In this document: positions 9,883 to 18,024 of the stretch, piece after piece | Layout of the letters: every line of letters starts with the position of its first letter | How positions within the stretch are numbered: position 1 is the first letter of the stretch | NCBI GenBank assembly: GCA_023957215.1 | Contig: JAMLHH010000020.1 | Span: 1-57,293 of the forward strand | From: Chitinophagales bacterium | GTDB taxonomy: Bacteria > Bacteroidota > Bacteroidia > Chitinophagales > JADIYW01 | Direction of reading: 5' to 3' | DNA length: 57,293 bases | Program-made: the position numbers and the translations under genes | The notes under the pieces: model-generated | Database searches by the model: none | What the model saw: only the letters and a program-made list of their open reading frames with translations | Told to the model about the DNA's origin: nothing

Positions 9883-10602
9883 ATGATGGTGAAAAAGTGT
9901 TTTTATACAATATTTCTTCTTTTTATATTGATTAGCAATTCATTATCAAAAGTCAACCAAGATATTCTTTTGACACACAAAGAAATCTTGATAAATGTCA
10001 ATGATGATAATCAAGGTATTCAGTTAACTATTTCAAGAGATAGCATTCTTCAATTTAGAATGCCTCCCTATCTTTCTGTAGAAGCTCAAATATATGAAAT
10101 CAGTATAGAAGACTCACTTCAAAAAACTGTCTATTTTTCAAAATTTGACGATGGTTATATACAAGCCGAGGTCGGTCATTACGAATGCACCACGACCAAC
10201 AATTTAGAACTACATTATCACAATTTAAAAACCAATGATTATCGATATCTACAATCTTGTGCCCAATGGACCCCGGACGAAAGATTACACGATATTTGGA
10301 TAATGGAAAAGATTGATGACAAGAAACTTCGTAAGGATGACTATCCTAACGGTTTACCGAGATTGGAATTTTTACTGAATAAACAAAAGCTCTATGGCTT
10401 TGATGGTATAAACGAGATAGAAGGTACTTTTGAATTTCAAGGCAGTCAACTCATTATTTTATCCATAGATTCACTGACTTTCAAAAAAACCACTACCGCT
10501 ACACAAAATATGCTTCACACTCCTTTTAACTACGAAATCAAAAATAATCACCTCTATCTACAAGGAAACTATAAAAGCTTTACTTTTAGAAAAGTGGATT
10601 AA
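9883..10602 (+). CDS. Secreted protein with C-terminal META/HslJ-like domain
   Basis: The 239-residue product has an N-terminal signal (MMVKKCFYTIFLLFILISNS). A cysteine at residue 6 precedes the hydrophobic run, so it is not a lipobox. Residues 135-239 fit the META fold of HslJ-like proteins: a DIWIMEKI strand, PRLEFLL, then a GFDGINEIEGTFEFQGSQL stretch that corresponds to the family's GCN...G.y segment, but with the cysteine replaced. The first half has no family I recognise. META proteins are periplasmic or surface-located and of uncertain role. It faces the oppositely oriented phosphopantetheinyl transferase gene. Confidence 0.6.
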   Translation: MMVKKCFYTIFLLFILISNSLSKVNQDILLTHKEILINVNDDNQGIQLTISRDSILQFRMPPYLSVEAQIYEISIEDSLQKTVYFSKFDDGYIQAEVGHYECTTTNNLELHYHNLKTNDYRYLQSCAQWTPDERLHDIWIMEKIDDKKLRKDDYPNGLPRLEFLLNKQKLYGFDGINEIEGTFEFQGSQLIILSIDSLTFKKTTTATQNMLHTPFNYEIKNNHLYLQGNYKSFTFRKVD

Positions 10603-10746
10603 TTTTGGGCGTGTCCCTTTTAAATGAAAAGTTTATGATTCAAATCAACAAATCTTGTTCAACTTTTTGTTTTGGGCCCTCCCTGTTTGGGGCTATTTTT
10701 TGAAGAAGATATATTTTATTTTCCCCTTTATATTTTACACCACCTC

Positions 10747-11349
10747 TCACATCCTCACCACCTTCACATCTTTTGCATCCAAATCAAAAGGATGAGATGT
10801 ACAGACAGCAAAAGCGTAACCTTTGATTAGATTGAGAGATTGATAATGCCATAAGGAGTTTTCAACTTGTACAGTATTTTCAGAAAGGGTACTTGTTTGA
10901 GAAAGGACCTCCACACCTCTCCCATCCGCTTTGATAGCTGCTTCTTTGATAGACCAAAAGTGAAAGAATTGTTGAAGGGGATTTGAGGACGATTTGATTT
11001 GTTGAAACTCCTGTGTGTTAAACTGCTTGTGAAACAAGTCTATCTTAACATTTCTTTCTTTCTCGATGTCTATACCTATTGTTGTATCGTGTAAAGCTAA
11101 TACTACATATTCTCCGGAATGAGAGATATTAAAGTGGAAATCAGCATTTTGAAAATAAGGCTTTTCCTTTTTTGACAATGCAAATTGATTCCAATCAAAC
11201 TGTAAACGATGTCTTTTAAGTACATAATCTATCAATAACCGACCGAAAAAAGCAGCATTCAAATCTTTCTCCTGAACAAACGACTGTATGTATTCCTGTT
11301 GCTGGATGGGTAGAAAACAGCTTTTTTCTTTCACCGCTTCCCTACTCAA
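10747..11349 (-). CDS. 4'-phosphopantetheinyl transferase, Sfp type
   Basis: The enzyme moves the phosphopantetheine arm of CoA onto a serine of carrier proteins. Two signature motifs are visible: IGIDIEKE with the Mg-binding Asp-94 and Glu-96, and FWSIKEAAIKADGRG with Glu-136 and Lys-140. About 200 residues is short for Sfp, but homologous sequence (IEIYLLHIDTYL) continues upstream in frame for about 13 codons to a TGA, with no ATG or GTG. The only standard start is the TTG at 11349. Either a rare start codon is used or a base has been lost between tsaC and this gene. It is third in a tight run PKS - tsaC - PPTase, so it is the likely activator of the PKS carrier domain. Confidence 0.9.
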   Translation of the reverse strand: MSREAVKEKSCFLPIQQQEYIQSFVQEKDLNAAFFGRLLIDYVLKRHRLQFDWNQFALSKKEKPYFQNADFHFNISHSGEYVVLALHDTTIGIDIEKERNVKIDLFHKQFNTQEFQQIKSSSNPLQQFFHFWSIKEAAIKADGRGVEVLSQTSTLSENTVQVENSLWHYQSLNLIKGYAFAVCTSHPFDLDAKDVKVVRM

Positions 11350-11384
11350 ATAGGTGTCGATATGTAATAAGTAGATTTCGATGT

Positions 11385-12344
11385 CTAATCATTTTTAATA
11401 TATCGTGCAGATGCTCTTTGCAATCTGTCATTGATAGCTCTACCCAAACTTTCTTCCGGCAATCTCTTGGCTACAATGCGTCGAAAGTCAGACTCATCTA
11501 ACTCTCTTAACAACGCATACAATCGAGCCGCCGCTTCATAATAATCACCTTTTGTGCTCAATGAAAACTGTCTTTGGTTTTCTATATCTAAGTTTTCATG
11601 AAAGGTAATATAAGCGGTAGTCGCATCATCTTCAATTTGAGAAAAATCATCCACAAGGAACATCGGTTTAAGTGGCGCATAATGCATTTTTGCCGAACCC
11701 GGTGTTTTGGGATTAGAAGAAGTATTGATTTGTACTTGAACATGACCGATTACCTTTTCAATATCTTCAATGGAAAGACCTCCCAATCGGTAAACAGTAG
11801 GTATCTCTTTATCAAAAGCAATAATTGTGCTTTCAATACCAATTTGACTTTCACCGCCATTCAAAATATAGTCTATTTCATCTTTGAGAGAATCAAAAAC
11901 ATGTTGTGCAGTCGTAGGACTGATGTATGCAAACGGATTTGCACTCGGTGCTGAAAGTGGAAAATCTAAGCGTTCTAAAAGTTGCAAAGCCAAAGGATGA
12001 TTCGGCACTCGAAGACCGACCGTATCTAAACCGGATGTGACTTCATACGGAATGTCATCCGTCTTTGTCAAGATTAAAGTCAAAGGCCCCGGCCAAATAG
12101 CATCTGCCAAAATCCTAGCTTTCTCAGGTACGGTTTTAGCCCAATTGAAAATTTTATCTTTGGTAGAATGTACGATCAAAGGATCAAAAGAAGGACGTTT
12201 TTTAGCAGCAAACACTTTCAACACTGCACTCTTATTCAAAGCATTAGCACCTAATCCATAAACAGTTTCTGTAGGTATAGCAACTAAGCCTCCACGCTTT
12301 AAAATCTCTACAGCCTCATCAATCGAAGTTCCTACCTTTGACAT
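11385..12344 (-). CDS. Threonylcarbamoyl-AMP synthase (Sua5/TsaC long form)
   Basis: The enzyme makes threonylcarbamoyl-AMP from threonine, bicarbonate and ATP for the t6A37 modification of ANN-decoding tRNAs. Residues 1-200 are a YrdC domain (GGLVAIPTETVYGLGANA, KKRPSFDPLIVH, STIIAFD, VYRLGG). The remainder is a Sua5 C-terminal domain entered through TPGSAKMHYAPLKP. I choose the ATG at 12344; the GTG at 12353 would directly abut the PKS stop. It sits between a polyketide synthase and a phosphopantetheinyl transferase, on the same strand, with gaps of under 40 bp, so the three genes are probably one transcript. Confidence 0.95.
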   Translation of the reverse strand: MSKVGTSIDEAVEILKRGGLVAIPTETVYGLGANALNKSAVLKVFAAKKRPSFDPLIVHSTKDKIFNWAKTVPEKARILADAIWPGPLTLILTKTDDIPYEVTSGLDTVGLRVPNHPLALQLLERLDFPLSAPSANPFAYISPTTAQHVFDSLKDEIDYILNGGESQIGIESTIIAFDKEIPTVYRLGGLSIEDIEKVIGHVQVQINTSSNPKTPGSAKMHYAPLKPMFLVDDFSQIEDDATTAYITFHENLDIENQRQFSLSTKGDYYEAAARLYALLRELDESDFRRIVAKRLPEESLGRAINDRLQRASARYIKND

Positions 12345-12353
12345 TCGATTCAC

Positions 12354-15300
12354 TTAATTTTTGGGTGTGCTAATCATCTTGTCAAACTTCTTAAACATCT
12401 GCAACCACTTCGGATCTGTATCTTTTATTTTATGCCAATCTGCCACATCTGTCTGTACATCACCCGTCAAATCTGAATTAAACAAGATATCTCCCATTGA
12501 CAACTCGTTTTCCGCATCATCAATCTCGCCTCCACCCAAATATTCCTCTACAAAGAAAACTTGAAGCTCTTTGAGCGTGCCATAAATATGTATCAATGAC
12601 ATATCTAACTTGGTGTCAAAATATTTTTCCATCTTAGATAAAAATTCTCCACTCATCATAGAGTCAAAACCTTGCTCTCTCAATGATTTACTGACATCTA
12701 ACTTTTGTCCTGGCGATAACCCTAAAGTTTCTGCCGCCTCTTTTTGCATCAATGCCATGATATTGGCTTTAGTAGGTGTCAGTGGGCGTCCATTGGATAT
12801 AGTGGTGTCTGTTTGAGTAGTCGATGAAGTAGCGATATCTGAAGTTCTGTTTGCAGCTTCTCCCACACCTCTGACCGGATTTTCCCAATAGACTTCCTTC
12901 TGCCAAGCGTAAGTCGGTAATGAAATACCTCTCAGTTTTTTATCAACTGTTAACTTTTGCCAATCTATATCTATTGAAGTATGATACAATGCCTGTATCG
13001 CTTGTAACTGAATATGAAGTGCGTCTTTATCCTTTTTAGCCGAGCTGATAAAAGTATTTTCTTTGTCAGAGATAATTTTTTTTGCCAAATTAATCAAAGT
13101 GTCAGATGGACCACATTCTAAATAAGTTTGTATTCCCAATTCATCAGACAAGTATTGAATATCATCTACAAAACGCACTGCATTTCGTAAGTGACCCGAG
13201 AAATATTGAGGAGTCATTTCTTCTAAACTCAATTCTTGACCTGTTTCATTCGAAATGACTGGAATTTGCGGTTCAAAAAATTGAACTTTTGCCACTACTT
13301 TTTCAAAATCTTCCAAAATAGAATCCATCAAGTGCGAATGGAAAGCATGTGACACTTTTAAAGGAATAGAGCGAATTTTCACCTCTTTCATCGCTTGTAT
13401 CAAGTACTCGACAGCTTTTGCATCTCCTGAAATCGTCACAGTTTTAGGGGTATTGATAGCTGCAATATCCACATATCCTTTGGTCTGGTCTGTATAAAAT
13501 CTCACCTTCTCTTCATCAGCCATGACGGCTGCCATCGCACCTTCACCGACCGGTAAAGATTGCATCAAATGGCCTCTTTCTATTACCAATTTAATAGCAT
13601 CTTCCAAACGGATAGCTCCCGCAATAGTCAATGCCACAAACTCACCAATGCTATGTCCGACAACAGCTGCCGGCTGTATTCCACGACTCATCCACAATTG
13701 CGCAAAAGCATATTCTATCACAAATAAAGCCGGTTGAGTATAAGCAGTTTGGTTGATTAAATCAGTATCTGTGTGATTCCAAAGTACATCTTTAATGGGT
13801 GTCTCTAAGAGTGTATCTGCAATTTTTGCACAATCGTCTATTGCTTTTTTAAATACAGTTTGGGTGTCGTAAATCTCCTTACCCATTCCATAATATTGCG
13901 CACCTTGACCAGTGAATAAAAATACTACATCCTGATTGGTATTCACTTCTTCTGTAAATTGGTAAGGATAATCGGTGCTTTCATGGATAAAAGCTTCCAA
14001 GCCTTTTTTAGCATCTTCAGAGTTTGAAGCGATAACGCTCAACCTGACACCCCAGTGATCTCTACCATTTTGTAAGGTATATGCAAAAGCGTCAAAGCTA
14101 TTTTGAGAAATTTCACCCCAATTATCTAAATATTTCTGAGCCAAAGCTTTTAAAGCCGGTTGAGACTTCGCACTCCAAAGTAATACCTGCTCATCATTTG
14201 TGTCAGTTGAAACACTTTCAACCGCTTCTGCTTCCTCAAATATAATATGAACATTCGTACCACTGTATCCGGAAAGATTTATAGCAGCACGTAATGGTTG
14301 GCCATTCGTGTTGAGTTCTATCGCTTCTGTCGGCACTTGGACAGGAATTTTTTGCCAAGGGATATCATCATTTGGATGTTCAAAGTAAAGATTCGGAGCG
14401 ACTGCCTTATTTTTCAAGGTAGCTATTACTTTATAGAGCATCGCCATACCGACTGCCGCTTCCGAGTGACCGAGATTGGGCTTGAGCGAACCTACATAAA
14501 TCGGATGTTCTACACCTTTGTACCCATTCGCAATTGCATTGATTTCCATCGTATCTGTAAACTTGTTACCGATACCGTGTGCTTCCACAAAATAAACGTC
14601 ATTAACACTAATCCCTGCATTTTTGATAGCTGCTTGGACAGTTGCCACTTGTACTTCCGGATTAGGTGCCGTAAATCCGTTGCTCAAACCGTCATGCTTC
14701 ACAGCAGAACCTAAAATATAGGCATGGATATTATTTTTAGCTTGTAAAGCATCACTTTTACGTTTTAAAATCACCACTCCACAGCCTTCTCCTCTCACAT
14801 AACCTTCTGCATCATTATCAAAAGCCCGACATTCACGATTTGCAGAAAGTGAACCTAATTTTGACAAGCCCACAAACAATTCTGGTGTCAAAATCAAATT
14901 TGCAGATGCAACGATAGCTGTATCAGCTTCACCTTGATTGAGTGCTTCTGATGCCAAATGCATTCCCACAATAGATGAAGAACAAGCAGCGTCTAAAGCA
15001 AAGCTCGAACCTTGTAAATCATAGAGATAGGATACTCTCCCTGAAGCTGTGGCAAAAGGAATACCGGTCGTATCATAAACATCTACCGTTTCCAAATGCC
15101 CGGAACGCAATCTGGCTTGTATATAATCACTATTTCCTAAAGCAATATAGACGGCAGTATTGGTTCCTCTCAAACTTTTAGAAGGAATATTTGCATTTTC
15201 TAAAGCTTCATATACCACTTCCAAAATCATTCTTTGCAATGGATCAATAGATTTAGCTTCTCTCGGCACAATGCTAAAAAATCCTGCATCAAACGCTCTC

Positions 15301-15617
15301 ACGTCATTATCCAGAAACATGGCTTCTTTTGCATGCGTTTTACCGGGTGTCAAAGGATCTTTATCGTATATTTTGCTGTGATCCCATCGACTGAGTGGAA
15401 TCGGTTGAGCCATATTTTTTTTCTCAATCAGCGCCTGCCACAATTCCTCTAAATTGCTGATACTACCCGGAAATCTTGCACCCAAACCTACTATTGCAAT
15501 CGGTTCTTTGGGAGCAGAGGTATTTGACTTCGCCTGTTGTAACTCTGCTTCTAAACGTTTTATTTTGACAAGAGACTTTTTCAAGACCTCTTGCATTCTC
15601 TGCATCTGATCCGACAT
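12354..15617 (-). CDS. Single-module type I polyketide synthase, KS-AT-ACP
   Basis: The 1087-residue protein has an N-terminal coiled coil (about residues 3-30) like PKS docking helices. A ketosynthase follows (about 38-460) with active-site Cys-212 in DAACSSS, a histidine in EAHGIGNKFTD (the usual HGTGT is altered) and a second in NLGHSEAA. An acyltransferase (about 550-850) has GQGAQ, the catalytic serine in GHSIGE (Ser-656) and HAFH, which in known ATs goes with malonyl-CoA. A carrier domain has its attachment serine in GFDSMMS (Ser-986). A 70-residue tail follows. No ketoreductase, dehydratase or thioesterase is present, so the product would be an unreduced beta-ketoacyl thioester handed to partners elsewhere. 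It leads the operon with tsaC and a phosphopantetheinyl transferase. Confidence 0.93.
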   Translation of the reverse strand: MSDQMQRMQEVLKKSLVKIKRLEAELQQAKSNTSAPKEPIAIVGLGARFPGSISNLEELWQALIEKKNMAQPIPLSRWDHSKIYDKDPLTPGKTHAKEAMFLDNDVRAFDAGFFSIVPREAKSIDPLQRMILEVVYEALENANIPSKSLRGTNTAVYIALGNSDYIQARLRSGHLETVDVYDTTGIPFATASGRVSYLYDLQGSSFALDAACSSSIVGMHLASEALNQGEADTAIVASANLILTPELFVGLSKLGSLSANRECRAFDNDAEGYVRGEGCGVVILKRKSDALQAKNNIHAYILGSAVKHDGLSNGFTAPNPEVQVATVQAAIKNAGISVNDVYFVEAHGIGNKFTDTMEINAIANGYKGVEHPIYVGSLKPNLGHSEAAVGMAMLYKVIATLKNKAVAPNLYFEHPNDDIPWQKIPVQVPTEAIELNTNGQPLRAAINLSGYSGTNVHIIFEEAEAVESVSTDTNDEQVLLWSAKSQPALKALAQKYLDNWGEISQNSFDAFAYTLQNGRDHWGVRLSVIASNSEDAKKGLEAFIHESTDYPYQFTEEVNTNQDVVFLFTGQGAQYYGMGKEIYDTQTVFKKAIDDCAKIADTLLETPIKDVLWNHTDTDLINQTAYTQPALFVIEYAFAQLWMSRGIQPAAVVGHSIGEFVALTIAGAIRLEDAIKLVIERGHLMQSLPVGEGAMAAVMADEEKVRFYTDQTKGYVDIAAINTPKTVTISGDAKAVEYLIQAMKEVKIRSIPLKVSHAFHSHLMDSILEDFEKVVAKVQFFEPQIPVISNETGQELSLEEMTPQYFSGHLRNAVRFVDDIQYLSDELGIQTYLECGPSDTLINLAKKIISDKENTFISSAKKDKDALHIQLQAIQALYHTSIDIDWQKLTVDKKLRGISLPTYAWQKEVYWENPVRGVGEAANRTSDIATSSTTQTDTTISNGRPLTPTKANIMALMQKEAAETLGLSPGQKLDVSKSLREQGFDSMMSGEFLSKMEKYFDTKLDMSLIHIYGTLKELQVFFVEEYLGGGEIDDAENELSMGDILFNSDLTGDVQTDVADWHKIKDTDPKWLQMFKKFDKMISTPKN

Positions 15618-15886
15618 GATTTTTCTAATTAGTACAAAGATAAAAGATTTGGGTGGAATTATATATTTATTGGTTTGCGGTTAGTCGCTCCTCTCCTAAA
15701 TTATCCAAGACTATAAGCAACTTATTATTTTAAAATTCATAAGGTCATATTTTCGAAATGGTTACTTATTAAGTATAAAATATCTATAAACTATTCTTAA
15801 AATAAGCGATTTTTGTTAATAGTCTTTATTTACAACTATAAAGATCATAAACATCACATCAATCATTAAAAAAATTCCCTGAAAAT
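15618..15886. other. AT-rich gap between divergent PKS and trp promoters
   Basis: Apart from the candidate PKS -7 box at 15635-15642, this AT-rich stretch shows no ORF, repeat or RNA fold that I can support. The trp promoter begins at its right edge. Confidence 0.4.
15635..15642 (-). promoter_or_regulatory. Candidate Bacteroidota -7 box for the PKS operon
   Basis: On the minus strand TATCTTTG matches the TAnnTTTG consensus and lies 18 bases before the PKS ATG. I see no TTTG at the expected -33 position, so this is a half-match. Confidence 0.35.
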
Positions 15887-15916
15887 TTTGATACTCCAAA
15901 CCAAATATTAAATTTG
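15887..15916 (+). promoter_or_regulatory. trp operon promoter (TTTG...TAAATTTG)
   Basis: TTTG at 15887-15890 and TAAATTTG at 15909-15916, with an 18-base spacer, match the Bacteroidota -33/-7 consensus. Transcription would begin near 15922, only a few bases before the leader peptide ATG at 15926. Confidence 0.65.
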
Positions 15917-15925
15917 TATCTGTAA

Positions 15926-15976
15926 ATGAAAAATAACAATACAATTCAAGCTTGGTGGTGGAACTTACCTCAATAG
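15926..15976 (+). CDS. trpL: trp leader peptide with three tandem Trp codons
   Basis: ATG at 15926 opens a 16-residue peptide, MKNNNTIQAWWWNLPQ, ended by TAG at 15974-15976. Three consecutive TGG codons sit inside the 5' arm region of the leader hairpins. This is the classic sensor of an attenuation-controlled trp operon: ribosomes stall at the Trp codons when charged tRNA-Trp is scarce. It lies directly between the promoter and the terminator that precede trpE. It is too short for ordinary gene finders. Confidence 0.88.
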   Translation: MKNNNTIQAWWWNLPQ

Positions 15977-16038
15977 GTGAGCTGGAATTGTTATGTATAA
16001 AATATAGTTAAAAGGCTCACATGATGTGAGCCTTTTTT
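15941..16038 (+). promoter_or_regulatory. trp attenuator with alternative hairpins and intrinsic terminator
   Basis: Four segments are visible. Segment 1 (15941-15952) pairs with segment 2 (15980-15991) in a 7+4 bp stem with one mismatch. Segment 2 also contains GTGAGC (15977-15982), which can pair with GCTCAC (16015-16020), the 5' arm of the terminator. The terminator stem is GGCTCAC (16014-16020) with GTGAGCC (16026-16032), followed by six T. When ribosomes stall at the Trp codons segment 1 is masked, so the 2:3 pairing can form and prevent termination. trpE starts at 16057, just after the T run. Confidence 0.85.
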
Positions 16039-16056
16039 ATTGAAAAAGAGAAAAAA

Positions 16057-17460
16057 ATGAAACCATATCAATTACATGTTTATTCGGAACAAATTTTAGC
16101 AGATACACTGACTCCGGTTAGTATTTATCTTTCACTTAGAGACCGTTTTCCAAATACTATTATGTTGGAAAGTTCTGATTATCACGGTGAAGAACATACT
16201 TATTCATATATCTGTGTACAGCCGATTGCTGGATTTAAAGTAGAAAAGGATATTTTCTATGCAGAATTACCGGACAAAAGTTACCAACATTCGATAACAC
16301 ATAAAAACACAGTAGAATCTGTTGACCAGTTTAAAAATTTGTTTCAGGTACATAGTGATAAAAATTTGCCTTTTATCCATAAAGGAATGTTTGGATACAT
16401 GACTTATAGCTCCGTACATCTGATGGAAGATATCAATTTACAAAATGACAACAACGAAATACCTACAATGGTCTATCACATCTATAAGTATATCATAGCC
16501 GTCAATCATGCTAACCACCAATTACACATAGTCACCACTTGTATCAACCATGAAAAATACAATCCGGCTGAGACAGAACAGATTGTCCAAGCTATCAAGA
16601 AAAACAAACAACCTATTTATGATTTCAAACGCGATGGAGACAAATCTTCCAATCTAAAAGATGAAGATTTCTTACAGATGGTCAGACGAGGTATAGAGCA
16701 TTGTCATAGAGGAGATGTGTTTCAGATTGTACTTTCAAGACAGTTTAGACAAGGATTCAAAGGCGATGATTTTCAGGTGTACAGAGCATTGCGTTCTATC
16801 AATCCTTCTCCTTACTTATTCTATTTCGATTTAGGTTCTTATAGAATATTTGGCTCCTCGCCCGAAGCACAATTGATTATTCAAAAGGACAAAGTTTCCA
16901 TTTTTCCGATTGCAGGTACTTTTAGAAGGACAGGGGATGATGCAAAAGATGCAGAAATAGCCAAACAGCTTTCCGAAGATCCAAAAGAAAATTCCGAACA
17001 TACGATGTTGGTGGACTTAGCAAGAAATGATTTAAGTCGTTGTGGCACAGATGTAAAGGTGGATGTTTATAAAGAAATACAATACTATTCGCATGTCATA
17101 CATTTGGTGTCTAAAGTAAGTGCAAAACTCAATCCTGATGTCTCGCGTTTTAGAATGGTGGGCGACACTTTTCCGGCAGGAACTTTAAGCGGAGCGCCCA
17201 AATACAGAGCCATGCAGTTGATAGACGAAATAGAATACACGACAAGAAGTTTTTATGGAGGCGCTATCGGTCAAATGGATTTTGACGGAAATTTTAATCA
17301 CGCCATTATTATCCGTAGCTTTTTGAGCAGAGAAAATTCGTTGACATTTCAAGCAGGAGCCGGAGTGGTGGCAGATTCCAAACCTGAAAATGAATTACAA
17401 GAAGTAGAAAATAAATTATTGGCATTGAATAAAGCCATTCTTTTGGCAGAAAATATATAA
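16057..17460 (+). CDS. trpE: Anthranilate synthase component I
   Basis: TrpE makes anthranilate from chorismate with ammonia supplied by TrpG. The 467-residue length is normal. Motifs seen are IMLESS near residue 30 (the region of the tryptophan feedback site), the chorismate-binding signature RRGIEHCHRGDVFQIVLSRQ, PIAGTFRRTG, VDLARNDLSRC, FPAGTLSGAPK and the C-terminal FQAGAGVVADS. It follows the trp attenuator and leads a tight trpE-trpG-trpD operon; the trpG ATG comes 3 bp after its stop. Aminodeoxychorismate synthase PabB is a relative, but the WWW leader and trpD make TrpE the clear choice. Confidence 0.97.
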   Translation: MKPYQLHVYSEQILADTLTPVSIYLSLRDRFPNTIMLESSDYHGEEHTYSYICVQPIAGFKVEKDIFYAELPDKSYQHSITHKNTVESVDQFKNLFQVHSDKNLPFIHKGMFGYMTYSSVHLMEDINLQNDNNEIPTMVYHIYKYIIAVNHANHQLHIVTTCINHEKYNPAETEQIVQAIKKNKQPIYDFKRDGDKSSNLKDEDFLQMVRRGIEHCHRGDVFQIVLSRQFRQGFKGDDFQVYRALRSINPSPYLFYFDLGSYRIFGSSPEAQLIIQKDKVSIFPIAGTFRRTGDDAKDAEIAKQLSEDPKENSEHTMLVDLARNDLSRCGTDVKVDVYKEIQYYSHVIHLVSKVSAKLNPDVSRFRMVGDTFPAGTLSGAPKYRAMQLIDEIEYTTRSFYGGAIGQMDFDGNFNHAIIIRSFLSRENSLTFQAGAGVVADSKPENELQEVENKLLALNKAILLAENI

Positions 17461-17463
17461 GCA

Positions 17464-18024
17464 ATGAAAGTTTTAATGTTAGACAATTACGATTCTTTCA
17501 CCTATAATGTGGTGCATATTTTCAAAGAATTTGGTGCAGAGGTAGATGTGGTCAGAAATGATAAAATTACTTTGGAAGAGGTAGGCAAATATGACAAAAT
17601 AGCTCTTTCCCCCGGTCCGGGATTGCCTGAAGAAGCAGGAATTATGATGGATTTAATAGCCCGATATGCCTCTACAAAATCTATTTTGGGAATTTGTTTA
17701 GGTCATCAAGCCATCGGCCAATATTTTGGTGCAGAGCTATACAATATCGGAGAAGTCATACACGGAAAGGCAAAAAATACGATAGTCGCCCAAGAGGATA
17801 TTTTGTTTAAAGGTGTTCCCAAGGAGTTTGTTTCAGGTAGATACCATTCATGGGCAGTCAAGAATCTTCCTGAAAGTTTGGAAATGACTGCTACCGATGA
17901 AAACGGTGTTATTCAGGCGTTGAGACATAAAACTTATGATATCAGAGGTGTGCAATTTCATCCCGAATCTATTATGACCGAATATGGTAAAAATATTTTA
18001 AACAATTGGCTAAAAGCAAAGTAG
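17464..18024 (+). CDS. trpG: Anthranilate synthase glutamine amidotransferase component
   Basis: TrpG frees ammonia from glutamine for TrpE. The class I amidotransferase triad is visible: the nucleophile Cys-78 in GICLGHQAIG, and the His/Glu pair in VQFHPES near the C-terminus. The oxyanion-hole motif LSPGPGLP is at residues 49-55. The 186-residue length is standard. In some Bacteroidota the same subunit also serves PabB for folate synthesis. Its TAG stop is followed at once by the trpD ATG. Confidence 0.97.
   Translation: MKVLMLDNYDSFTYNVVHIFKEFGAEVDVVRNDKITLEEVGKYDKIALSPGPGLPEEAGIMMDLIARYASTKSILGICLGHQAIGQYFGAELYNIGEVIHGKAKNTIVAQEDILFKGVPKEFVSGRYHSWAVKNLPESLEMTATDENGVIQALRHKTYDIRGVQFHPESIMTEYGKNILNNWLKAK

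Noticed and set aside
14298..14714. A 138-codon open frame antisense to the ketosynthase domain
   Set aside because: The ketosynthase motifs on the minus strand explain this sequence.
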